This document shows positions 46,966-53,861 of a DNA stretch of 64,000 nucleotides, in pieces. The stretch's first letter is position 1. Every line of letters starts with the position of its first letter. The stretch is from positions 4,340,001 through 4,404,000 of the forward strand of contig NZ_PGES01000001.1 of NCBI RefSeq assembly GCF_002797895.1, in the 5' to 3' direction. The DNA is from Janthinobacterium sp. 67. Its GTDB lineage: Bacteria; Pseudomonadota; Gammaproteobacteria; Burkholderiales; Burkholderiaceae_D. A model generated the notes under the pieces. The model saw only the letters and a list, made by a program, of their open reading frames with translations. It did not search any database and had not been told where the DNA came from. Position numbers and translations under genes: made by a program.

Positions 46966-48117
46966 ATGCAGCGACGCTTACGGCTGGGCATGGTAGGGGG
47001 CGGGCAGGGCGCATTCATCGGCGCCGTGCACCGCATCGCGGCGCGCATCGACGACCAGTACGAACTGGTGGCCGGTGCCCTGTCGTCCGACCCGCAGCGC
47101 GCGCGCGACAGCGGCGCCGCGCTGCATCTGTCGCCGGAGCGCTGCTACAGCGATTACCGCGCCATGGCGCAGGCGGAGGCCGCCAGGGCGGACGGCATCG
47201 AGGCCGTGGCCATCGTCACGCCGAATCACTTGCATGCGCCCGTCGCCACGGCGTTCATGGAAGCGGGCATCCACGTGATCTGCGACAAGCCGCTGGGCAT
47301 CTCTCTGGCGGAGGGGCAGGCGCTGGCGGCGCTGGCGCAACGCAAAAATTTGCTGTTTGCGCTCACGCATACCTACAGCGGCTACCCGCTGCTGCGCCAT
47401 GCGAAAGCCATGGTCGAGGCGGGCGAGATTGGAGAGCTGCGCCTCGTGCAAGTCGAGTATTCGCAGGACTGGCTGGCCGATGCCATCGCGGCTGGCGGCA
47501 TGAGCGAAGGCAACTGGCATAACGATCCGCACAAGGCCGGTCCCGGCGGCACCCTGCTTGACGTGGGGCTGCACGCGTATCACCTGGCGCAGTTCGTCAG
47601 CGGATTGACGCCGCAATCCGTGCTGGCGGAACTGTCGACGTTTGTACCGAACCGTACCCTGGACGACCACGTGCAGGTGATGTTGCGCTACGCGAATGGG
47701 GCCAAGGGAACCTTGTGGGCCAGCCAGGTGGCGACCGGTTGCGAAAACACGGTGCGCCTGCGCCTGTTCGGCAGCAAGGCGCAGCTCGATTTCGACCAGG
47801 AACAGCCGAATGAACTGTGGTGTACGCCGCAGGGCGGCAACCGCCAGCTGTTGCGCCCGGGGCGCGTCGACAGCGCGGCCGCGCGCCACGCCACGCGCGT
47901 GCCGGCCGGCCATCCGGAAGGCTATCTGGAAGCGTTCGCCCAGCTGTATCTGGATGCGGCCCTGGCCATCCGCGCCCTGCAAGCGGGCTTGCCCGTGCCC
48001 AGGGAAGCGAGCTGGCTGCCGACGGTCACCGATGGCGTGGCGGGCCTGGCCTTTGCCGAAGCCGTGCTGCGCAGCCATGCGGCGGGCGCGAGCTGGACGG
48101 CGCTGGCGGACTGTTAA
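46966..48117 (+). CDS. Gfo/Idh/MocA-family NAD(P)-dependent oxidoreductase
   Basis: A 383-residue protein. The Rossmann motif is LGMVGGGQGAFIG at the N-terminus, with the EAVAIVTPNHLHAPVATAFMEAGIHVICDKPLG nicotinamide-binding signature carrying the conserved Lys in CDKPLG. Histidine-containing HNDPHKAGPGGTLLDVGLHAYHL is the usual active-site segment. It lies 9 bases after the isomerase gene and likely oxidises the same sugar. Together the pair points to a sugar or cyclitol catabolic pathway with a dehydrogenase entry. Confidence 0.9.
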   Translation: MQRRLRLGMVGGGQGAFIGAVHRIAARIDDQYELVAGALSSDPQRARDSGAALHLSPERCYSDYRAMAQAEAARADGIEAVAIVTPNHLHAPVATAFMEAGIHVICDKPLGISLAEGQALAALAQRKNLLFALTHTYSGYPLLRHAKAMVEAGEIGELRLVQVEYSQDWLADAIAAGGMSEGNWHNDPHKAGPGGTLLDVGLHAYHLAQFVSGLTPQSVLAELSTFVPNRTLDDHVQVMLRYANGAKGTLWASQVATGCENTVRLRLFGSKAQLDFDQEQPNELWCTPQGGNRQLLRPGRVDSAAARHATRVPAGHPEGYLEAFAQLYLDAALAIRALQAGLPVPREASWLPTVTDGVAGLAFAEAVLRSHAAGASWTALADC

Positions 48118-48126
48118 ACTGGGCGC

Positions 48127-48429
48127 ATGAGCGCGCCCCTGACCACCTTTACCATCACCATCGTCCCGCAAGGCTGGCAATTCCCGGCCGAAGCGGGTAC
48201 GACCATCCTGGCCGCCGCCGAGCTGGCCGGCATCCGCCTGCTCAGTTCCTGCCGCAATGGCACTTGCCGCACGTGCCTCTGTCACATGCCAGAGGGAAAA
48301 GTGCGCTACACGGTGGACTGGCCCGGCATCAGCCCCGATGAACGGCTCGACGGCTATATCCTGCCTTGCGTGGCCGTGGCCGAAAGCGATCTCACCGTGC
48401 AGGCGCGGGCCGTGCGCACGGGCACCTGA
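48127..48429 (+). CDS. 2Fe-2S ferredoxin (plant type)
   Basis: A 100-residue protein with the plant-type cluster motif SSCRNGTCRTCLC (C-x4-C-x2-C) and the fourth cysteine in ILPCVAVAE, in a beta-grasp fold. It would carry one electron. It is close behind the oxidoreductase gene but no partner oxygenase is adjacent, so the partner is unknown. Confidence 0.88.
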   Translation: MSAPLTTFTITIVPQGWQFPAEAGTTILAAAELAGIRLLSSCRNGTCRTCLCHMPEGKVRYTVDWPGISPDERLDGYILPCVAVAESDLTVQARAVRTGT

Positions 48430-48430
48430 T

Positions 48431-48742
48431 TCACGTTGGCTTGCCGCCCTTGAGACGCTGCAGCAGCGCATCCACGCTGTCGCTCACGGGTAAACCGTGG
48501 CGGCGCAGCAGTTGCACGTGCAAGACGAGGTTTTCCAGCACCAGCTTGGCCGCCACGGCCAGCAAGGCCAGGTTGCGGTCTTCCGGCGTAAAACTTTCCA
48601 TGGCGTCGGCCATCTCGCACAGGTGGTTGGCGATCAGGCCGCGCAATTCCTGCTCGTTGAAGGGCAGGTCGGCAAAATCGATGGGGTCGGCCACTTCCAC
48701 TTCCTGCATCAGCACCGCTAATTCTTCCGGGGTAATCGTCAT
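48431..48742 (-). CDS. Hypothetical small acidic protein
   Basis: A 103-residue protein, start preceded by AAGGAGGCCAGGC. It is rich in Glu, Leu and Ala with mainly helical character (EELAVLMQEVEVADPIDFADLP; LRGLIANHLCEMADAM). No signal or membrane helix. Convergent with the ferredoxin gene, two bases apart. I do not recognise a family. Confidence 0.6.
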   Translation of the reverse strand: MTITPEELAVLMQEVEVADPIDFADLPFNEQELRGLIANHLCEMADAMESFTPEDRNLALLAVAAKLVLENLVLHVQLLRRHGLPVSDSVDALLQRLKGGKPT

Positions 48743-48846
48743 GCCTGGCCTCCTTGTGTGCTTGCCTGTATTTTAGGACATACGCCATTGTATCGTCCGC
48801 GAATCGGACTAGAATGAGCACCAGGTCGATGATGTCGAAGGGCAGC

Positions 48847-49116
48847 ATGGCGCACTTGCATTTTACCCAACAGCTGGCACGTTTCCTCGACGTCCCCACG
48901 GTGGACGTGGCCGCGCCACGGCTGCGCGCCGCCCTCGATGCCGCGTTCGTCCAGCATCCGCGCCTGCGCGGCTACGTGCTCGACGAGCAGGGCGCGTTGC
49001 GCGCCAACGTCGTGATCTTCATCGACGGGGTGCGCTGCAGCGAGCGGCGCGCACTGGACGACGCCTTGCTGCCCGACAGTCAGGTGTATATCTTGCAGGC
49101 ACTTTCTGGAGGTTAA
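48847..49116 (+). CDS. MoaD/ThiS-like ubiquitin-fold protein
   Basis: An 89-residue protein, start at MAHLHF after AAGGGCAGC; the longer frame has an unlikely N-terminus. The beta-grasp pattern is LHFTQQLARFLDVPTVDV with ...FIDGVRCSERRALDDALLPDSQVYILQALSGG, ending in the Gly-Gly needed for adenylation or conjugation in this superfamily. The start codon of the next gene is 2 bases after the stop, so the two are coupled. No E1-like MoeB or molybdopterin synthase partner is nearby. Confidence 0.8.
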   Translation: MAHLHFTQQLARFLDVPTVDVAAPRLRAALDAAFVQHPRLRGYVLDEQGALRANVVIFIDGVRCSERRALDDALLPDSQVYILQALSGG

Positions 49117-49118
49117 GC

Positions 49119-50228
49119 ATGGGACAAGGCATGGCGCAACGCGCGTATCTCGGCACCCGCAAGGGGCTGTTCCAGTTCGACGTCGATGCGGCCGGCGCCT
49201 GGCAGCTGGCGCTGGTGCAGTTTGCCGGCGATCCCGTCTCCATGCTGCTGCACGATGGCCGCGACGGCGCCTTGTACGCGGCCCTGAACCTGGGTCACTT
49301 CGGCGCCAAGCTGCACCGCCTTGACGCGGGCGCCAGCGCGTGGCAGGAAGTTGCCGTGCCCGCCTATCCCGCCAAGCCGGAAGGCAGCACGGATACCGTC
49401 GACTGGACCTTGCGGCAGATATGGTCGCTGGCGGCCGCTGGCGCGGACCAGCCCGGCGTGCTGTGGGCGGGGACTTTGCCTGGCGGCCTGTTCCGTTCCA
49501 ACGACCGCGGCGAGAGCTGGCAGCTGGTGGAGTCCTTGTGGAACGTGCCGCAGCGGGCGCAGTGGTTTGGCGGCGGCTACGACGTGCCTGGCATCCACAG
49601 CATCTGCGTCGACCCGCGCGACAGCAACAAAGTGCTGGTCGGCGTGTCCTGCGGCGGCGTGTGGCAAACGCTCGATGGCGGCGCCAGCTGGGCCTTGAGC
49701 GCGACGGGCATGCGCGCCGACTACATGCCGCCCGAGCTCGATGAAAACGAAGCCGTGCAAGACCCGCACCGCATCGTGCGCAGCGCCGGCACGCCGGACG
49801 CGCTGTGGTGCCAGCACCATAACGGCATCTGGCGTTCGGACGATGCCGGCTGGCACTGGCAGGAAGTGACGACTGCGCCGCTGTCGCATTTCGGCTTTGC
49901 CGTGGCCGTGCATCCGCGCGATGGCGATACGGCCTGGTTCGTGCCGGCGCAGGCGGACGTGCTGCGCATCCCGCAGGATGGCGCGCTGGCCGTCACGCGC
50001 ACGCGCGATGGCGGGAAGACGTTCGAGGTGTTGCGCGCGGGCTTGCCGCAGCAGTATTGCTATGACCTCGTCTACCGCCACGGGCTGGCGCTGGCCGACG
50101 ATGGGCGCAGTTTATTGATGGCGTCGACGACGGGCGGCGCCTGGTATTCCGGCGACGAGGGCGAACACTGGCAGACGCTGTCCGCCCATTTGCCGCCCGT
50201 TTATACCGTCTGTTTTGCCACGCCGTAG
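49119..50228 (+). CDS. BNR-repeat beta-propeller protein (sialidase/YVTN-like), coupled to MoaD/ThiS-like gene
   Basis: A 369-residue protein preceded by TGGAGGTTAAGC. Several BNR/Asp-box-type motifs are visible (SNDRGESWQLVES; TLDGGASWALSAT; SDDAGWHWQEVT; SGDEGEHWQTLS), each in a repeated blade of a beta-propeller. No secretion signal. Such proteins are sometimes annotated as exo-alpha-sialidases, but the catalytic Arg-triad context of sialidases is not evident. Its last 28 bases overlap the convergent TetR gene. Confidence 0.82.
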   Translation: MGQGMAQRAYLGTRKGLFQFDVDAAGAWQLALVQFAGDPVSMLLHDGRDGALYAALNLGHFGAKLHRLDAGASAWQEVAVPAYPAKPEGSTDTVDWTLRQIWSLAAAGADQPGVLWAGTLPGGLFRSNDRGESWQLVESLWNVPQRAQWFGGGYDVPGIHSICVDPRDSNKVLVGVSCGGVWQTLDGGASWALSATGMRADYMPPELDENEAVQDPHRIVRSAGTPDALWCQHHNGIWRSDDAGWHWQEVTTAPLSHFGFAVAVHPRDGDTAWFVPAQADVLRIPQDGALAVTRTRDGGKTFEVLRAGLPQQYCYDLVYRHGLALADDGRSLLMASTTGGAWYSGDEGEHWQTLSAHLPPVYTVCFATP

Positions 50229-50824
50229 TAGCACAGGAAGATATCGACGGCCAGTTCCGTCACTTCGCGCCGGCGCGCCGGGCCCAGCAGAGGCTCGCCC
50301 AGGGTGATCTGCGGCCAGAAGGCAAAGGTCTTCAGCGGCGCCATCAGCAAATGCCCCACTTCCAGGGTCTCGCCCGCCTTGATGCGCCCGTCTTGCTGCG
50401 CCGCGCGGATCCAGATATTCAAGCCCGTTTCCTTCTCATTCAGGCGCGCCACCATGGCTTGCGCGCGCTCGGGCGAGTGGATGGTTTCGCCAAAGATCAC
50501 GCGTGCCAGGTCGATGAAGGCCGGATCGCACAGCAATTCCATTTTCTGCTCGACCAGGGCCAGCACTTGCGGCCGCAGCGGCTGGTCGGCAACATAGGGC
50601 ACGGCTGGCTGGGCCACGCTGCTTTCCCACATGCGCTGCAGGATTTCCGCGAACAACTCATCCTTGCTGGGGAAATGGTTGTACACGGTGCGCTTGGAAA
50701 CGGCGGCCGTGGCAGCGATCCTGTCCATGCTGGTCGCATCAAAACCGTGGTCGCGAAACTCGGCGATGGCGGCATCGACGATGGCTACGCGCTTGCGGTC
50801 GGTGAGGCGTTGCAGAGAGACCAT
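50201..50824 (-). CDS. TetR-family transcriptional regulator
   Basis: A 207-residue regulator; the start at MVSLQRL follows AAAGGAGTTTTCGCC. The N-terminal helix-turn-helix is IVDAAIAEFRDHGFDATSMDRIAATAAVSKRTVYNHFPSKDELFAE, followed by a TetR C-terminal ligand domain. It is divergent from the metallo-beta-lactamase-fold gene with a shared inverted repeat between them, so it probably represses that gene and itself. Confidence 0.92.
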   Translation of the reverse strand: MVSLQRLTDRKRVAIVDAAIAEFRDHGFDATSMDRIAATAAVSKRTVYNHFPSKDELFAEILQRMWESSVAQPAVPYVADQPLRPQVLALVEQKMELLCDPAFIDLARVIFGETIHSPERAQAMVARLNEKETGLNIWIRAAQQDGRIKAGETLEVGHLLMAPLKTFAFWPQITLGEPLLGPARRREVTELAVDIFLCYYGVAKQTV

Positions 50825-50885
50825 GGCGAAAACTCCTTTCAAAACAATATTTTACACCTCCTGGTTTACTTTGCTTGAAACAGGA

Positions 50886-50900
50886 ACTACACTGTGTAGT
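50886..50900. promoter_or_regulatory. Candidate TetR operator
   Basis: ACTACAC-T-GTGTAGT, a perfect inverted repeat with a one-base centre, lies in the divergent TetR/MBL intergenic region. Confidence 0.65.
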
Positions 50901-50937
50901 GTAATTTAATCCTTGTTAATTCCTTGCCGGACCACAT

Positions 50938-52035
50938 ATGCACTTGCACCGAGCCGCACGTCGTTTCTTCTTTCTGGGAGTCCTGATCATCATGAGTTCT
51001 TGCACCTTGCGCGCCGCGCCTGCCGCGCCCGCTGAATCCCCACAACGCCACGAAGGCAAGTTCCGCAATCCCGTGGAAATGTACAAGCTGGGCACGGCGG
51101 CCACGCTCAAATTGCTGTGGACGTTTGTCTTTGACAAGCCGGACAGCACGGTGCCGGCCGCTGCCGTGCCCGTGCAAGCCTTGACCCGGGCGCAGCTGCT
51201 GGCCGCGCCCGACAACAGCCTGTTTCGCCTCGGCCATTCGACCCTGCTGCTGAAACTGAACAATGAATTCTTCCTCACCGACCCCGTGTTTTCGGAACGG
51301 GCCTCGCCGGTGCAGTGGGCGGGACCGAAGCGTTTCCACCAGCCGCCCATCAGCATTGCCGACTTGCCGCCGATCAAGGCCATCATCCTGTCGCACAACC
51401 ATTACGACCACCTCGACTATGCCGCCGTGCTGCAACTGGCCGCCAAGACGGAACATTTCGTCGCGCCGCTGGGCGTGGGCGATACCCTCGTCGAATGGGG
51501 CGTACCGAAGGAAAAGGTGCAGCAATTCGACTGGTGGCAAGGCACGACGATTGCCGGCGTGAAACTCGTCGCCACGCCGTCGCAGCATTTCTCGGGGCGC
51601 GGCCTGCTTGACGGCAATCAAACCTTGTGGGCCTCGTGGGTCATCGATGCGCCCCAGGTGCGCGTGTTTTTCAGCGGCGACTCCGGCTATTTCGGCGGTT
51701 TCAAGCAGATCGGTGACAAGTACGGCCCCTTCGACGTGACCATGATCGAGACGGGCGCCTACGACAAGCTGTGGCCAGACGTGCACATGCAGCCCGAGGA
51801 AACCCTGCAAGCCCACCTGGACTTGCGCGGAAAGTGGCTCATGCCCGTGCACAACGGCACGTTTGACCTGGGTCTGCACGCCTGGCACGAACCGTTCGAC
51901 CGCATCACGGGGCTGGCGGCCAAGCAGGGCGTGAACCTGGCCACGCCGCAGATGGGCGAAGCGGTCGACCTGGCGCAGCCGAAAAAAGGCGAAAAATGGT
52001 GGCTGGCGATGCTGGAAGAAGAGATGGCGCGGTAA
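50938..52035 (+). CDS. Exported metallo-beta-lactamase-fold hydrolase (NAPE-PLD/UlaG-like)
   Basis: A 365-residue protein. The N-terminus is hydrophobic (RRFFFLGVLIIMSSCTL) and may be a lipoprotein or a plain signal anchor; the MSSC box is atypical. Metal motifs: SHNHYDHLDY (HxHxDH), SQHFSGRG, and FSGDSGYF. Such enzymes hydrolyse phosphodiesters or N-acyl phospholipids. It is divergent from TetR with an operator between them. Confidence 0.82.
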   Translation: MHLHRAARRFFFLGVLIIMSSCTLRAAPAAPAESPQRHEGKFRNPVEMYKLGTAATLKLLWTFVFDKPDSTVPAAAVPVQALTRAQLLAAPDNSLFRLGHSTLLLKLNNEFFLTDPVFSERASPVQWAGPKRFHQPPISIADLPPIKAIILSHNHYDHLDYAAVLQLAAKTEHFVAPLGVGDTLVEWGVPKEKVQQFDWWQGTTIAGVKLVATPSQHFSGRGLLDGNQTLWASWVIDAPQVRVFFSGDSGYFGGFKQIGDKYGPFDVTMIETGAYDKLWPDVHMQPEETLQAHLDLRGKWLMPVHNGTFDLGLHAWHEPFDRITGLAAKQGVNLATPQMGEAVDLAQPKKGEKWWLAMLEEEMAR

Positions 52036-52042
52036 CGCTGGC

Positions 52043-52375
52043 TCAGGCCGTCACGTCGATCAGGCGTCCCAGGGTCTGGCCATAGCCGTTCAGCTGGGGC
52101 GTGCTTTTCGGTGCGGCCGGGGCCGCTTGTTGCGGCACGGCCACCTTGATCGCCTGGTCCAGCTGCGGCGCCTTGATGGCGGCCGGGGCATCGGCCTGCG
52201 CTTGCTGGCTGCTGCGTTGCGTCTGGCTCAGCGATTCCTGTTCCCGCGCCAGCAACTGGCGGCTTTGCGCCAGCTGTTCGCTGTCGCGCTGCACCTGGTT
52301 CTGGCCTTGTTCGACCCTGCGCTGCGCCGTGGCCAGCGAGGCTTGCAAGTTTTTGACGGACGTTAGCGATACCAC
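52043..52375 (-). CDS. Hypothetical small coiled-coil/Gln-rich protein
   Basis: A 110-residue protein. The start is uncertain: GTG at 52375, eight bases after AAGGTG, is preferred; a longer frame extends upstream into non-protein-like sequence. Residues 10-65 are a Gln/Arg/Ser-rich heptad-like coil (SLATAQRRVEQGQNQVQRDS). The C-terminus ends LNGYGQTLGRLIDVTA. No signal or family recognised. The 440-base stretch between it and the next LacI gene shows no other gene. Confidence 0.5.
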   Translation of the reverse strand: MVSLTSVKNLQASLATAQRRVEQGQNQVQRDSEQLAQSRQLLAREQESLSQTQRSSQQAQADAPAAIKAPQLDQAIKVAVPQQAAPAAPKSTPQLNGYGQTLGRLIDVTA

Positions 52376-52594
52376 ATTGTTCACCTTTGAAAGTATGTCC
52401 AGGCGTACAGGGAAGGGGGAAGGCCCAGGCCATGTGCCGCACCAGACGCAACATGCCTGGCGGTAACCTTTACCTGAATCAAGAGTAGGACAAATTCTCG
52501 CACAGTTCCAGTCATTATGTTTTCTTGATAAGGCTATCGCGCGCGCCCTATGTTGCCGAAGCGGCATGCCGAAGGTGAGCAAGTGATTGTCGAA

Positions 52595-52673
52595 GTGAGC
52601 ACATGCTGTCGCCTGAGAGCATTGTTTCTCTGCCATCGGTGACGCCGTGCTGTAGAGAGGCACAAGTGCTCAC
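52595..52673. promoter_or_regulatory. Pair of related imperfect palindromes upstream of the orphan LacI gene
   Basis: AAGTGAGCACAT (52593-52604) and AAGTGCTCACAT (52664-52675) share the pattern AAGTGNNCACAT and lie 71 bases apart. They could be binding sites of the regulator downstream; evidence is motif similarity only. Confidence 0.3.
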
Positions 52674-52817
52674 ATTTAAAACGTTGCTTTTTAGATAGTC
52701 AATGTATTGTTGTTTTTATACCATGTCTGTGCCCGCTAATGCGCGGCCTGTTTGGCGCTCTCGGCTATAATGGACGGTCAGAGTTGGTTTCTTTTGCCAC
52801 ACAGACAGGTAGTTAAC

Positions 52818-53828
52818 ATGAATCTCAAGAGCCTCGCAATTGCCCTCGGCATGTCGAAAACGACAGTCAGCAGGGCGTTGAACGGCTATCCGGAAGTCAA
52901 TTCCCGCACCCGTGAAATCGTCCTGGCCGCCGCCAAGAAAGTCGGCTACCGGCCCAATCCGCTCGCGCGCAGCCTGGCCGTCGGCCGCACCAATGTGCTC
53001 GGCATGATCTATCCGCTGCTGCCCAGCGACCTGGGCGACAGCGTCTTTCTTTCCGTGGTCAATGGCATGTCCGACGCCGTCGAAGCGTCGAAGATGAGCT
53101 TGATCATCGCTCCCGTGTCGCCGCAGAACGAACAGCCTTCGTATGAAAACATGGTGCGCGGACGCCAGGTCGATGGCCTGGTGGTGGGCCGCACCAAGGT
53201 GGTCGACGAGCGCATCGCCTACCTGACGAAAGTGGGTTTTCCCTTTGTGGCGAATGGCCGCACGCGCATCAATGCGCCGTATGCCTATTTTGACTACGAC
53301 AACGACACGGGCATCGACCTGGCCGTGTCTTTCCTGGCGGCGCACGGCCACCAGCGCATCGCCTTGCTGAGCGCGCCGCTGGATCTGCATTTTGCGTATG
53401 AGCGCAAGGAAAGCTTTATCCGCTGTATGGCGCAAGCGGGCTTGCCGGTCGATCCCGCCTATCTGCTCGACAATACCTTTGATCGCCGCAGCGGCTACCA
53501 GGCGATGCAGCAATTGCTCGCCTGCTCGCCCCGTCCCACGGCCGTCATCGTCGACAACCATCTGTCCGGCGTGGGCGTGGTGCGCGCGCTGATGGATGCC
53601 GGCATCGAGATCGGCAAGGAAATCTCCGTCATCGTCTGGGGCAATGTGGAAGACACCCTGATCGGCATCAACGTCACCACCATCGACCAGCCCGACCTGC
53701 GCCGCGCCGGCGCCAAGATGGTCGAAATGCTGCAGTCCCTGCTGGCCGGCTCGCCGCCGGAACGGCTGCAGGAAATCTGGCAACCGGTGCTGTTGCCGGG
53801 AGCGACGGTGGGGCGCTGCCCTGAATAA
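52818..53828 (+). CDS. LacI-family transcriptional regulator (orphan)
   Basis: A 336-residue regulator; the start at MNLKSL follows ACAGGTAGTTAAC. Helix-turn-helix and hinge: LKSLAIALGMSKTTVSRALNGYPEVNSRTREIVLAAAKKVGYRPNPLARSL. The ligand domain is complete. A perfect TATAAT lies at 52766-52771, 47 bases before the start. No sugar genes are adjacent; the next gene is a convergent indolepyruvate oxidoreductase. It therefore acts elsewhere in the genome. Confidence 0.92.
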   Translation: MNLKSLAIALGMSKTTVSRALNGYPEVNSRTREIVLAAAKKVGYRPNPLARSLAVGRTNVLGMIYPLLPSDLGDSVFLSVVNGMSDAVEASKMSLIIAPVSPQNEQPSYENMVRGRQVDGLVVGRTKVVDERIAYLTKVGFPFVANGRTRINAPYAYFDYDNDTGIDLAVSFLAAHGHQRIALLSAPLDLHFAYERKESFIRCMAQAGLPVDPAYLLDNTFDRRSGYQAMQQLLACSPRPTAVIVDNHLSGVGVVRALMDAGIEIGKEISVIVWGNVEDTLIGINVTTIDQPDLRRAGAKMVEMLQSLLAGSPPERLQEIWQPVLLPGATVGRCPE

Positions 53829-53833
53829 AAAAA

Positions 53834-53860
53834 ACGCAGAGCCGAGGCTCTGCGTTGTCT
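53834..53860. terminator. Bidirectional terminator between LacI and indolepyruvate oxidoreductase genes
   Basis: ACGCAGAGC (53834-53842) pairs with GCTCTGCGT (53847-53855). The A run before it (53827-53834) and T run after it (53856-53862) allow it to act for both convergent transcripts. Confidence 0.8.
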
Positions 53861-53861
53861 T

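Noticed and set aside
52390..52560. A riboswitch (c-di-GMP class) upstream of the small coiled-coil gene
   Set aside because: The segment has GGTTACCGCC-like motifs but lacks the conserved core and pairing of GEMM riboswitches.
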